From positions 1-12,276 of the forward strand of contig JAAZCZ010000015.1 in assembly GCA_012513005.1 (NCBI GenBank): a stretch of DNA of 12,276 nucleotides. Direction: 5' to 3'. Below the pieces are notes generated by a model, which made no database searches, was not told the origin of the DNA, and saw only the letters and a program-made list of their open reading frames with translations. Source of the DNA: Oscillospiraceae bacterium. Lineage in GTDB: Bacteria > Bacillota > Clostridia > Oscillospirales > Oscillospiraceae. The position numbers were made by a program, and so were the translations under genes. Shown one piece after another: positions 6,722 through 12,276 of the stretch; position 1 is the first letter of the stretch; each line of letters starts with the position of its first letter.

Positions 6722-8428
6722 CTATGATATGTTGCTAAAGTCAAATGTTGAGAGCCAAAGCTGCGCTGCTTCTGAGACTGTCTTTAAGCTATCTTCCCCA
6801 AAGGGTGTTTTAAGACCTGCCAGCTTTATTAATTCTGTGAATGATTTAGTTCCTGCATAAGAGGTGTACTTCATATATTTTTCCCAGGCTGCCTCCTTAT
6901 CTTCCTCTATCGCTGCCCAAAATTGCAGAGCTACTGTCTGTGCAAGGCAATAATCAATATAATAAAAAGGTACTGAAAATATATGTGACTGCCGCTGCCA
7001 GCCTCTTCCGCTTTTGTAGAACTTAAGCTCATCAATATGCTTTATCCATGGCATATATATTCCTGTGAGCCTGTTCCACTCACTGTTTCTCTCTTCAGGG
7101 CTTAAATCGGGCTTTGCATATACTATGTGCTGGAAGTGGTCTACCATAGTGCCGTATGGAATAAATGTGAGGGCATCAGCTAAATGCTTGTATTTAAACT
7201 TATCTGCATCTTTTCCGAAAAACTCATTTGCCCAAGACCATGCAAAAAACTCCATAGACATAGAATGAACTTCACAGGCTTCCAAGGTTGCCCACTTGCT
7301 TTCGGATGGCAATATGTTTCTTGCAGTGTACACGGCAAACGCATGCCCTGCTTCGTGGGTAATAACCTCAACATCTCCCGCTGTACCGTTGAAGTTTGCA
7401 AAGATAAAGGGAGATTTATAGCTTTCTAAAAATGTGCAGTACCCGCCCCCGGATTTTCCCTTTCTAGAAACTACATCAAATAGCTCGTTATCGAGCATAA
7501 GGTCAATAAACTCTGCCGTTTCTTTTGAGAGATTGTGATAAAACTCTCTGCCGGTTTTAAGAATATCTTCCGGTTTAATTGATGCCGGTTTAGGGTTTCC
7601 GTTTCTGAATTTTAATGCAACATCAGAATACGAGAGCGGAAACGGTTTTCCTATTCTGTCTGCCTGTTTTTTTACAAGCTCTGTCGCAATAGGTACAACA
7701 TATTTAACTACTGCTGCCCTGAATTTTTCAACTTCTAAGTGGTCATAGTCGCTTCTTGAGAGTCTATAGTACCCGACTTTTGTAAAGTCGTCATACCCAA
7801 GCTTTTTGCCGATGCTATCTCTTAGCTTTGTCAGTTTAGAATAATACTCATCAAGTTTTAGGTTGTTTTCATGCATCCAATTATCATAAGCCTGCCAAGC
7901 TGAGTCTCTTATATTGTCATCCTCTGACTGAAGGTAAGGACCAATCTGAGAAATAGTGAGCACTTCACCATTAAAATCGATTTGTGCTGATGCTAAGAGT
8001 TTTTCATAGTCAGTAACCAGCGCATTTTCCTCACGCAGTTCATCCATAATCTCGGGTGAAAAGCTTTTTGTTAGCAAATCCAGCCTGGCAAACATGAGCT
8101 CGTTGTATTTTTTTGCAAAGTCATCCCTAAAGCGGCTGCCCATAAGAGCCATAGCCCATATTTGTTCTGCTTCTCTGAGCTCAGGTTCTATGTTGTCCAA
8201 GAACTCCACTTCTGCGTTATAAAACTCGTCTTTAGTGTCTATATCATGCCTGATATTCGCTAAAGTGCTCATAGTTGATACGCTGCTTTTTATGTTTTCG
8301 ACTTCTACAAAAATGCTGTCTGCTTCTTCAAATGATTTTGCTACAGAGAGCCTTTTTGCAGCGTCATTTATCTGCGAAATTGCAATTTCATAATCCGGTC
8401 TTGTGTATTTTATATTATTAAAATTCAA
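6722..8428 (-). CDS. M3-family oligoendopeptidase (PepF/thimet-like zinc metallopeptidase)
   Basis: This 568-residue protein is a cytoplasmic zinc peptidase that trims short peptides. The zinc site is HEAGH (358-362), with E386 in EACEVHSMSMEFF as the likely third ligand, the M3 arrangement. A long helical N-terminal half and a tyrosine-rich C-terminal part (HIFSVPFYYIDYCLAQ) fit the M3B clamshell fold. The start is TTG at 8428-8426, within the last codons of the upstream gene (11-bp overlap). AGAGGTGAT (8434-8442) serves as ribosome binding site, so translation is probably coupled. The next Met is at residue 53, too far in to be the start. It is the last gene of the DUF1232 cluster and ends at a bidirectional terminator. 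Substrates are unknown; the exact PepF subgroup is not assigned. Confidence 0.94.
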   Translation of the reverse strand: MNFNNIKYTRPDYEIAISQINDAAKRLSVAKSFEEADSIFVEVENIKSSVSTMSTLANIRHDIDTKDEFYNAEVEFLDNIEPELREAEQIWAMALMGSRFRDDFAKKYNELMFARLDLLTKSFSPEIMDELREENALVTDYEKLLASAQIDFNGEVLTISQIGPYLQSEDDNIRDSAWQAYDNWMHENNLKLDEYYSKLTKLRDSIGKKLGYDDFTKVGYYRLSRSDYDHLEVEKFRAAVVKYVVPIATELVKKQADRIGKPFPLSYSDVALKFRNGNPKPASIKPEDILKTGREFYHNLSKETAEFIDLMLDNELFDVVSRKGKSGGGYCTFLESYKSPFIFANFNGTAGDVEVITHEAGHAFAVYTARNILPSESKWATLEACEVHSMSMEFFAWSWANEFFGKDADKFKYKHLADALTFIPYGTMVDHFQHIVYAKPDLSPEERNSEWNRLTGIYMPWIKHIDELKFYKSGRGWQRQSHIFSVPFYYIDYCLAQTVALQFWAAIEEDKEAAWEKYMKYTSYAGTKSFTELIKLAGLKTPFGEDSLKTVSEAAQLWLSTFDFSNIS

Positions 8429-8819
8429 TATCCATCACCTCTGTTAGTGCATCCTCTTCATTGGCAGATACTGTCTCGTAATACGCCGTTTTTGGAGCCT
8501 CTTGTGGCGCTTTGCTGCTGTTGCGCATGAAATACGCACCAACTAAAGCCCCGACTATTAGTGCTGCGGTTACTGCAATGGCAATGATATATGGCTCAAT
8601 GTTGCGGTGAAAGTATATACCGCAGTACTCACCGTTTGGCTTAAAGTTTAGCCCTATTGTAAACTTTCCGTCTGTCCACTTTGCTCTCTTGCCCATGCCG
8701 ATATCGCTAAATTCAAAATTGCATGTTTCGCACGGCGCTCCGCAAGATTCCACTAATTCATCATAGGTATAATTCGACAGATCGCCAAGCTCCACCATTT
8801 TCTTATGTAGCTTACTCAT
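8418..8819 (-). CDS. Unrecognised single-pass membrane protein with a cysteine-rich N-terminal domain
   Basis: I do not recognise this 133-residue protein. Residues 1-72 form a compact soluble domain with YDELVESCGAPCETC at 19-33 (three Cys) and a W48...GKFTIGLNFKPNGEYCGIYF stretch at 48-70. One hydrophobic helix spans about 77-98, followed by a short Ser/Pro/acidic tail. The order 'YDELV..CG.P', a Trp strand, then a beta-rich segment with PNG is loosely like the small BamE/SmpA fold, but that is a guess. There is no signal peptide or lipobox. The cysteines could bind metal or form disulfides. The ATG start has a GGGGG stretch upstream. It lies 26 bp after the 43-codon micro-protein and overlaps the oligoendopeptidase by 11 bp, so the three are probably made together. 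Confidence 0.8.
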   Translation of the reverse strand: MSKLHKKMVELGDLSNYTYDELVESCGAPCETCNFEFSDIGMGKRAKWTDGKFTIGLNFKPNGEYCGIYFHRNIEPYIIAIAVTAALIVGALVGAYFMRNSSKAPQEAPKTAYYETVSANEEDALTEVMDIEF

Positions 8820-8845
8820 AATTAAAACCCCCAGCTATAAATATT

Positions 8846-8977
8846 TTATGACTTGCTGATTAAATAATATAGTGCCAGTACCGGCAGACCTAAAGATTTA
8901 ACCATCTTTTTTGAAGCTTCAAGAATAAGTGCTAAAGCAGCTGTTATATAGAATAAGAGCATTGTAATCTTATTCAT
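8846..8977 (-). CDS. 43-residue membrane micro-protein
   Basis: A short reading frame on the minus strand starts at ATG 8977-8975 and ends at TAA 8848-8846. A strong AAGGGGGT ribosome binding site (8984-8991) lies about 7 nt upstream. The product begins MNKITMLLFYITAALALILE, a hydrophobic helix. A basic turn (ASKKMVKS) follows, then a second hydrophobic segment LGLPVLALYYLI, suggesting a hairpin across the membrane. It fills the gap between the DUF1232 gene (47 bp upstream) and the 133-residue membrane protein (26 bp downstream), all on one strand. No known family is recognised. Support comes from the ribosome binding site, composition and operon placement; conservation was not tested. Confidence 0.7.
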   Translation of the reverse strand: MNKITMLLFYITAALALILEASKKMVKSLGLPVLALYYLISKS

Positions 8978-9024
8978 GTAGTTACCCCCTTAAGTATTTC
9001 AGCAAAAACTTTCTTAATCAATCT

Positions 9025-9525
9025 TTATTTATTAGCGTTTTTTGTGTAGCTTACTAAGCTTTTTAGCATTCTCTTTATTGCGCCTTTACCTAACTTTTCG
9101 TTTAACTTATCCAAGTTATCTCGGATTAAAACGGCAACATCAGCCTCTCCCGGCCAATATTTATTGATTAAGTCAATAGGTACGGCAGAAAGTAGGTTTG
9201 AAGACACAATCATAGCGATGTACAAATCATCCAGTAGACCAAAGCCCGGGATTGCATCGGGTATTACATCAATCGGTGAAATGAAATAAGCAAGTGCACC
9301 GATTATCTGTGCTTTATTCGACTTTGGCACTTCCGGGTCTCTTGACAGCATAAAAAGCATATAGAAAAAATCCGGCACATTAATAAGGACTTCTGCAAAC
9401 CAAATATTAGGGTGAGCATCTATGTAACTGCTTATTTTAGACCTTAGCTTAAGATAGAAATTTTCATATTCGTCATCGTGCCACTCAGGTCCGCCGTCTT
9501 TTTGGTAGTCGTATATTTTACTCAA
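9025..9525 (-). CDS. DUF1232 (YkvA-like) membrane-associated protein
   Basis: The 166-residue protein contains the DUF1232 hallmark at residues 79-107: AYFISPIDVIPDAIPGFGLLDD followed by a hydrophobic helix LYIAMIV. This is the signature of YkvA-type proteins, small membrane-associated proteins whose biochemical role is unknown. The N-terminal 40 residues are charged (EWHDDEYENFYLKLRSK), and another hydrophobic stretch (WFAEVLINVPDFFYMLFML) precedes the domain. The C-terminus is basic. The start is TTG at 9525-9523 with AAGGAG 9 nt upstream; the next Met (residue 56) would remove a conserved-looking part. It is the first gene of the four-gene cluster and has its own promoter. Confidence 0.92.
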   Translation of the reverse strand: MSKIYDYQKDGGPEWHDDEYENFYLKLRSKISSYIDAHPNIWFAEVLINVPDFFYMLFMLSRDPEVPKSNKAQIIGALAYFISPIDVIPDAIPGFGLLDDLYIAMIVSSNLLSAVPIDLINKYWPGEADVAVLIRDNLDKLNEKLGKGAIKRMLKSLVSYTKNANK

Positions 9526-9563
9526 GATTTCAGCTCCTTAGATTAAGTTAAGTATTTTTATAT

Positions 9564-9592
9564 ATTCTATACTTTTTAGGTAAATATGTAAA
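9564..9592 (-). promoter_or_regulatory. Sigma-A promoter of the DUF1232-oligoendopeptidase cluster
   Basis: On the minus strand TTTACA (9587-9592) and TAGAAT (9564-9569) are 17 bp apart, each matching 5/6 of the consensus. The predicted leader is about 30 nt and carries AAGGAG. No terminator is visible between here and 6705, so a single transcript could cover the DUF1232 gene, the micro-protein, the 133-residue protein and the peptidase. Confidence 0.65.
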
Positions 9593-9593
9593 T

Positions 9594-9609
9594 AATAATT
9601 GCAATTATT
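9594..9609. promoter_or_regulatory. Perfect 16-bp AT-rich palindrome just upstream of a -35 element
   Basis: AATAATTGCAATTATT is its own reverse complement over all 16 bases. It lies one base upstream of the -35 box of the DUF1232 promoter, a typical activator-binding position. A second TTGCAA follows at 9608-9613. No regulator is identified, and AT-rich palindromes also arise by chance. Confidence 0.4.
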
Positions 9610-9656
9610 GCAAAAAACACTTTATAAATATATAAAACAGTAATATATACAAAAAC

Positions 9657-9686
9657 TTAGGGCTACGGCAAAAGCCATAGCCCTAA
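9657..9686 (-). terminator. Intrinsic terminator of the repeat-coil membrane protein gene
   Basis: TTAGGGCTA (9657-9665) pairs with TAGCCCTAA (9678-9686), and after one mismatch GGC pairs with GCC around an AAAA loop. Read on the minus strand, the stem is followed by GTTTTTGTATA, a U-tract. It lies 24 bp after the stop codon. Confidence 0.9.
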
Positions 9687-9710
9687 TAATTATTAATTGC
9701 TGTTTATGAA

Positions 9711-11222
9711 TTATTCTGCCGGAGCTACCGGGGGTGCTGCCTGAGCTGCTAAAAGTGTAGCAACAAGCTTTGTGACTCCTGCTGCAATTGCAAATGAAAC
9801 TGCTCCTACAAAGACTAGTATCATTGCTGACATTTGCATCGGGAACTCGGAGTACTGATTTGCAAGCCCGTAAATATTGGAGAACATTGCGACAATTGCA
9901 GCGACTGCTCCAAGAGTAATAGATGCTATTAAAAGCTTTGAGCTTATTAGTCCGGGGAACGCAAGGGCTGCTGCTGCAATACCAAGTATAGATGCTAAAA
10001 TTAGTGTTGCATACTGAACTAGTCTTGCTGTGAGCTCTTTTGTTACCTTTTCTGTTGCTTCAGCTACTGCTTCGCGACCTGCGGCAATCGGATCCATTCC
10101 GGCATCGACTTTCTTTTTGATATCCTCGTTGCTGAGAAGAACTTTAAGGCCTTCCTGAATCTTGGCTTCGCCTTCTTCAAACTCACTCAACTTTTCTTTA
10201 CCTGCTGCAAGCTCTTTTTCAGCATCAGAGAGCTTGGCTTCGCCTGCTGCAAGCTGACCCTTGGAGTCGTTTAGCTTTTGGTTACCGGCTGCAAGCTGAC
10301 CCTTTGCGTCATTTAGCTTAGCTTCTCCGGCTGCTACCTGCTGTTTGCTGTCGTTTAGCTTCTGCTGACCTGCTGCTAGCTGTCCTGCACCGGCATCTAG
10401 CTGCTGCTTTGCTGCATCAAGCTGGGGCTTTGCTGCGTCGAGCTTTGCTTTTCCGGCTGCTAGCTTAGCTTCTCCTGCTTCAAACTGTGCTACTCCTGCC
10501 TTTGCTGATTCATATCTCTGAACTATGTCGTATGAAATCTTTAGTGTGTTCATTCTTGTTCTAGCTTGTAAAAGCTCCCAATCCGTAGCTGTGCCGCTGG
10601 CGACAAGTTCGTCATAATAAGCTTTTGCTGCGGGGTATTCATCAGCCAAAGGTCTAGCCGCGTCAGCACCAAGTTTCAGTGCAGGTAGCATCTGCTTTCC
10701 CATATTGTATTGTTCACGACTCGCTTCAAGCTGTTGTTTTCCTGCATTGTATTCCTCTACTCCTGCGTTGTACTCGGCAAGCTTCTGCTCATACAGTGCT
10801 TTACCCTGGTTATACTCTGCTGTTTTCTGAGCGAGGGTTTGCTCACCGGCTGCAATCTGCTGCTTGCCTGATTGAACCTGAGCTACACCGGCATTATACT
10901 CGTTTGTCTTTTGGTTAAGTAAGTTCTGACCTGCTGCAAGTTGCTGTTTTCCTGCATTAAGCTGGTTTTTACCGGCATTGTACTGACCTTCGCCTGCTGC
11001 CAGCTTTTCTTTTCCTTCTTCATAGGTCTCACGATTTGCTTCAAGCTTTTCCATGCCCTCTTCGAGCATTGCAATTGCTTCTAGCTTCTTTTCGCGCTCT
11101 TCTGTCTTCTTTTTCTTTACATCAAGCGTGTCAGCTATGCCGAAACCTCCGGCGACTAAGCCAAACAGGCAGATGGGAACCAGAATAAATGCTACGATTT
11201 TTAGAAAAAGTGATCCTTTCAA
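9711..11222 (-). CDS. Large membrane protein with xxxLxxG / 14-residue coiled-coil repeats (complete paralog)
   Basis: This 503-residue protein has an N-terminal membrane helix (about 7-30), a basic patch KKKK (36-39) and two long repeat blocks. They lie at residues 57-180 and 248-345, around a non-repeat helical insert (181-247). A conserved linker SNEDIKKKVDAGMDPIAAG follows, then three C-terminal membrane helices (about 401-422, 428-449, 465-490) and an Ala/Pro tail. The repeats follow xxxLxxG, often in 14-residue pairs such as GEAKLNDAKGQLAAG. This resembles the heptad repeats described in YhgE/Pip-type proteins (TIGR03057), but no YhgE or ABC-2 transporter core is visible. The start is TTG at 11222-11220 with a GGGGGAG-type ribosome binding site. 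The side of the membrane holding the coil is unclear, because the basic patch after helix 1 argues against the usual outside location. Function unknown. Confidence 0.85.
   Translation of the reverse strand: MKGSLFLKIVAFILVPICLFGLVAGGFGIADTLDVKKKKTEEREKKLEAIAMLEEGMEKLEANRETYEEGKEKLAAGEGQYNAGKNQLNAGKQQLAAGQNLLNQKTNEYNAGVAQVQSGKQQIAAGEQTLAQKTAEYNQGKALYEQKLAEYNAGVEEYNAGKQQLEASREQYNMGKQMLPALKLGADAARPLADEYPAAKAYYDELVASGTATDWELLQARTRMNTLKISYDIVQRYESAKAGVAQFEAGEAKLAAGKAKLDAAKPQLDAAKQQLDAGAGQLAAGQQKLNDSKQQVAAGEAKLNDAKGQLAAGNQKLNDSKGQLAAGEAKLSDAEKELAAGKEKLSEFEEGEAKIQEGLKVLLSNEDIKKKVDAGMDPIAAGREAVAEATEKVTKELTARLVQYATLILASILGIAAAALAFPGLISSKLLIASITLGAVAAIVAMFSNIYGLANQYSEFPMQMSAMILVFVGAVSFAIAAGVTKLVATLLAAQAAPPVAPAE
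10188..10472 (-). repeat. Second repeat block of the complete paralog (14-residue / 42-bp units)
   Basis: Codons for residues 251-345 form degenerate tandem units with Leu and Gly at fixed places. DNA similarity between units is visible, for example GCTGCAAGCTGACCCTT occurring near 10248 and nearly identical bases near 10290. The repeat is most regular at residues 292-340, where GEAKLNDAKGQLAAG, GNQKLNDSKGQLAAG and GEAKLSDAEKELAAG follow one another. Confidence 0.85.
10683..11054 (-). repeat. First repeat block of the complete paralog (Tyr/Asn-rich heptads)
   Basis: Codons for residues 57-180 encode heptads of a different flavour from the second block. YNAGKNQ, YNAGVAQ, YNQGKAL, YNAGVEE and YNAGKQQ alternate with QQLAAGQ/QQIAAGE units. 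The xxxLxxG pattern is the same but Tyr-Asn often replaces the hydrophobic position. Confidence 0.8.
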
Positions 11223-11326
11223 TTTTACTCCCCCTTAATTTTAGATAATAAAAAATAACTTAAAAATCTATGGCTTTGCTTTACTTGCAAGCAGCTGTTA
11301 GATTTCATTTGCTACATTTTGTCACA

Positions 11327-11361
11327 GTAACATTAAATTAACATTAAAGAAAAATTTAACA
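11327..11361. promoter_or_regulatory. TTAACA-like direct repeats upstream of the repeat-coil gene
   Basis: GTAACA (11327-11332) and TTAACA (11338-11343) are 11 bp apart start to start, one helical turn, and a third TTAACA lies at 11356-11361. Tandem TTAACA-like hexamers with 11-bp period are the known shape of PhoP boxes in Bacillus. The third copy breaks the period, the strand orientation relative to the gene is unclear, and the region is AT-rich, so this is only a candidate. Confidence 0.25.
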
Positions 11362-11375
11362 AACTTTTTATAAAA

Positions 11376-11409
11376 AATAGTAGGCTGCAAATTACTGCAA
11401 CCTACTATT
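11376..11409 (-). terminator. Intrinsic terminator of the upstream (partial) paralog
   Basis: AATAGTAGG (11376-11384) pairs with CCTACTATT (11401-11409), continued after one mismatch by TGCA/TGCA around a 6-nt loop. On the minus strand a U-tract TTTTTTATAAAAAG follows. It lies 9 bp after the stop codon, so the two paralogs are probably separate transcription units. Confidence 0.9.
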
Positions 11410-11418
11410 AATTCTATA

Positions 11419-12276
11419 TTACTGCTTTGATGTCACAAAAGAAGCTATTTTGGCATATACTCCAAAAGCTGCAAAGCAGGTAGCGCCTACTGCAACAGTT
11501 ATCATTGCTCCCATCTGAACGGGATAATTTGAATATGCGTTGCTTATTCCGCTGATATTTGAAACTGTAGCAACTAAGGCTGATGTTACCCCCAAGGTTG
11601 CAATTGCAGTCAGCATTTTGGGGCTAAATGCTCCCGCTACTGCTATTCCGGCGCCTGCAATGCCTAATACTGAAGCGAGTAAAAGTGTAGTATATTGAAG
11701 GATTCTGGCTTTTAGTTCCTTTGTAGTTTTTTCAGTTGCCTCAGCTATGGCTGCTCTGCCTGCTGCTATCGGATCCATGCCGGAATCAACTTTATCCTTT
11801 ACATCCTGGTTGCTAAGAAGTTTTGCTATGCCCTCATTAATCTGTCGCTCGCCTTCTTCAAATTCCGCAAGCTTTGCTTTACCAGCAAGCAGCTCCTTTT
11901 CTGCATCAGAGAGCTTTGCTTCCCCTGCTGCCAGCTGATTTTTTGATTCATAGAGCTTGTATTGACCGGCTGTGAGCTGCTTTTGGGCATCTGTCAGTTT
12001 TGCTTCGCCTGCAATAAGCTGATTTTTAGACTCATTTAGTTTTTGATTTCCGGCATCCAGTTGATTTTTAGCATCAGCAAGCTTTGCTTCCCCAGCTTCC
12101 AAAACTTTTTTATTATCTTCTAGCTTTTTGCTGCCCGCGTCGAGCGCAGCTTTAGCAGCGGCTAGCTCTTTTTCTGCTATTTCTAGCTTCTGCTTTGACT
12201 CGTCGAGTACTTTTCTGGCTTCTGCAAGCTGGGCTTCTGCAATCGGAATCTGTTTTTTGGCTTCCTCAATTTGAGC
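11419..12276 (-). CDS. Repeat-coil membrane protein, second paralog (5' end beyond the window)
   Basis: The reading frame is open from the right edge of the window to the stop at 11419, giving 285 visible residues. The first TTG-initiated stretch at 12102 is inside the coil and is not the true start. The visible part has coiled heptads rich in Ala/Glu/Lys without Gly at the very edge. Then come 14-residue LxxG repeats (GEAKLADAKNQLDAG, GNQKLNESKNQLIAG and so on), a linker SNQDVKDKVDSGMDPIAAG and three C-terminal membrane helices. Over 75 residues from EFEEGE to the first of these helices, 53 are identical to the neighbouring complete paralog by eye count. It probably arose by tandem duplication. 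The missing N-terminus should include a membrane helix if it matches its neighbour. Function unknown. Confidence 0.85.
   Translation of the reverse strand, partial: AQIEEAKKQIPIAEAQLAEARKVLDESKQKLEIAEKELAAAKAALDAGSKKLEDNKKVLEAGEAKLADAKNQLDAGNQKLNESKNQLIAGEAKLTDAQKQLTAGQYKLYESKNQLAAGEAKLSDAEKELLAGKAKLAEFEEGERQINEGIAKLLSNQDVKDKVDSGMDPIAAGRAAIAEATEKTTKELKARILQYTTLLLASVLGIAGAGIAVAGAFSPKMLTAIATLGVTSALVATVSNISGISNAYSNYPVQMGAMITVAVGATCFAAFGVYAKIASFVTSKQ
11866..12090 (-). repeat. 14-residue repeat block of the partial paralog
   Basis: Five consecutive 14-residue units end in AG or similar: EAKLADAKNQLDAG, NQKLNESKNQLIAG, EAKLTDAQKQLTAG, QYKLYESKNQLAAG and EAKLSDAEKELLAG. Units alternate between an E-A-K-L-x-D-A type and an x-K-L-x-E-S-K type, implying a 28-residue higher-order period. 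Confidence 0.85.

Noticed and set aside
10188..11054. Tandem repeats as a CRISPR array or satellite DNA
   Set aside because: The repeats are degenerate, in frame, with no unique spacers, and encode regular LxxG coiled-coil heptads.
11280..11326. Possible promoter GTGACA-17-TCTAAC for the complete repeat-coil gene on the minus strand
   Set aside because: The -10 matches only 4/6 and other weak combinations exist in the AT-rich region, so no promoter is called there although one must be nearby.
12100..12102. TTG at 12102 as start of the second repeat-coil protein
   Set aside because: It is in the middle of a coil, has no ribosome binding site, and the frame stays open with coil sequence to the window edge.

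Overview
The window looks like chromosomal DNA from a low-to-moderate G+C Gram-positive bacterium, most likely an anaerobic member of the Clostridia (Bacillota). The signs are strong AGGAGG-type ribosome binding sites before almost every gene, textbook sigma-A promoters with 17-bp spacers, U-tract hairpin terminators, a short-form Pta and a clostridial-style thymidine kinase. A finer placement (for example Anaerovoracaceae or a relative) would be a guess. An unusual trait is that 6 of the 11 protein genes with a visible start appear to begin at TTG.

Layout, left to right. (1) tRNA-Pro(UGG) at the left edge on the minus strand, with its own promoter and a 12-bp stem-loop at the predicted 5' end of the transcript. 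(2) A minus-strand operon transcribed as XRE regulator, then lepA (EF4), then a beta-CASP metallo-beta-lactamase RNase. xre and lepA overlap by 4 bp, and a 17-bp perfect palindrome covers the -10 and start of the operon promoter, so self-regulation by the XRE protein is likely. (3) A divergent plus-strand pta (phosphate acetyltransferase) ending at a hairpin. (4) tdk (minus) and deoD (plus), divergent nucleoside-salvage genes sharing a short promoter region. The deoD promoter matches both sigma-A hexamers exactly. (5) A minus-strand cluster of four genes: a DUF1232/YkvA membrane protein, a 43-codon two-helix micro-protein, an unrecognised single-pass membrane protein and an M3-family oligoendopeptidase. 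The last two overlap by 11 bp. (6) Two tandem paralogous membrane proteins built around long xxxLxxG / 14-residue repeats. The downstream copy is complete; the upstream copy is cut by the right edge of the window.

Most of the genes are housekeeping: translation, RNA turnover, acetate metabolism, nucleoside salvage and peptide turnover. The parts least explained by known biology are the XRE-controlled lepA/RNase operon, the small membrane-protein cluster before the oligoendopeptidase, and the repeat-coil paralog pair. I saw no mobile element, CRISPR array, phage gene or rRNA. No stretch over 300 bases lacks a gene; the longest gaps are 196 bp (11223-11418) and 185 bp (9526-9710).
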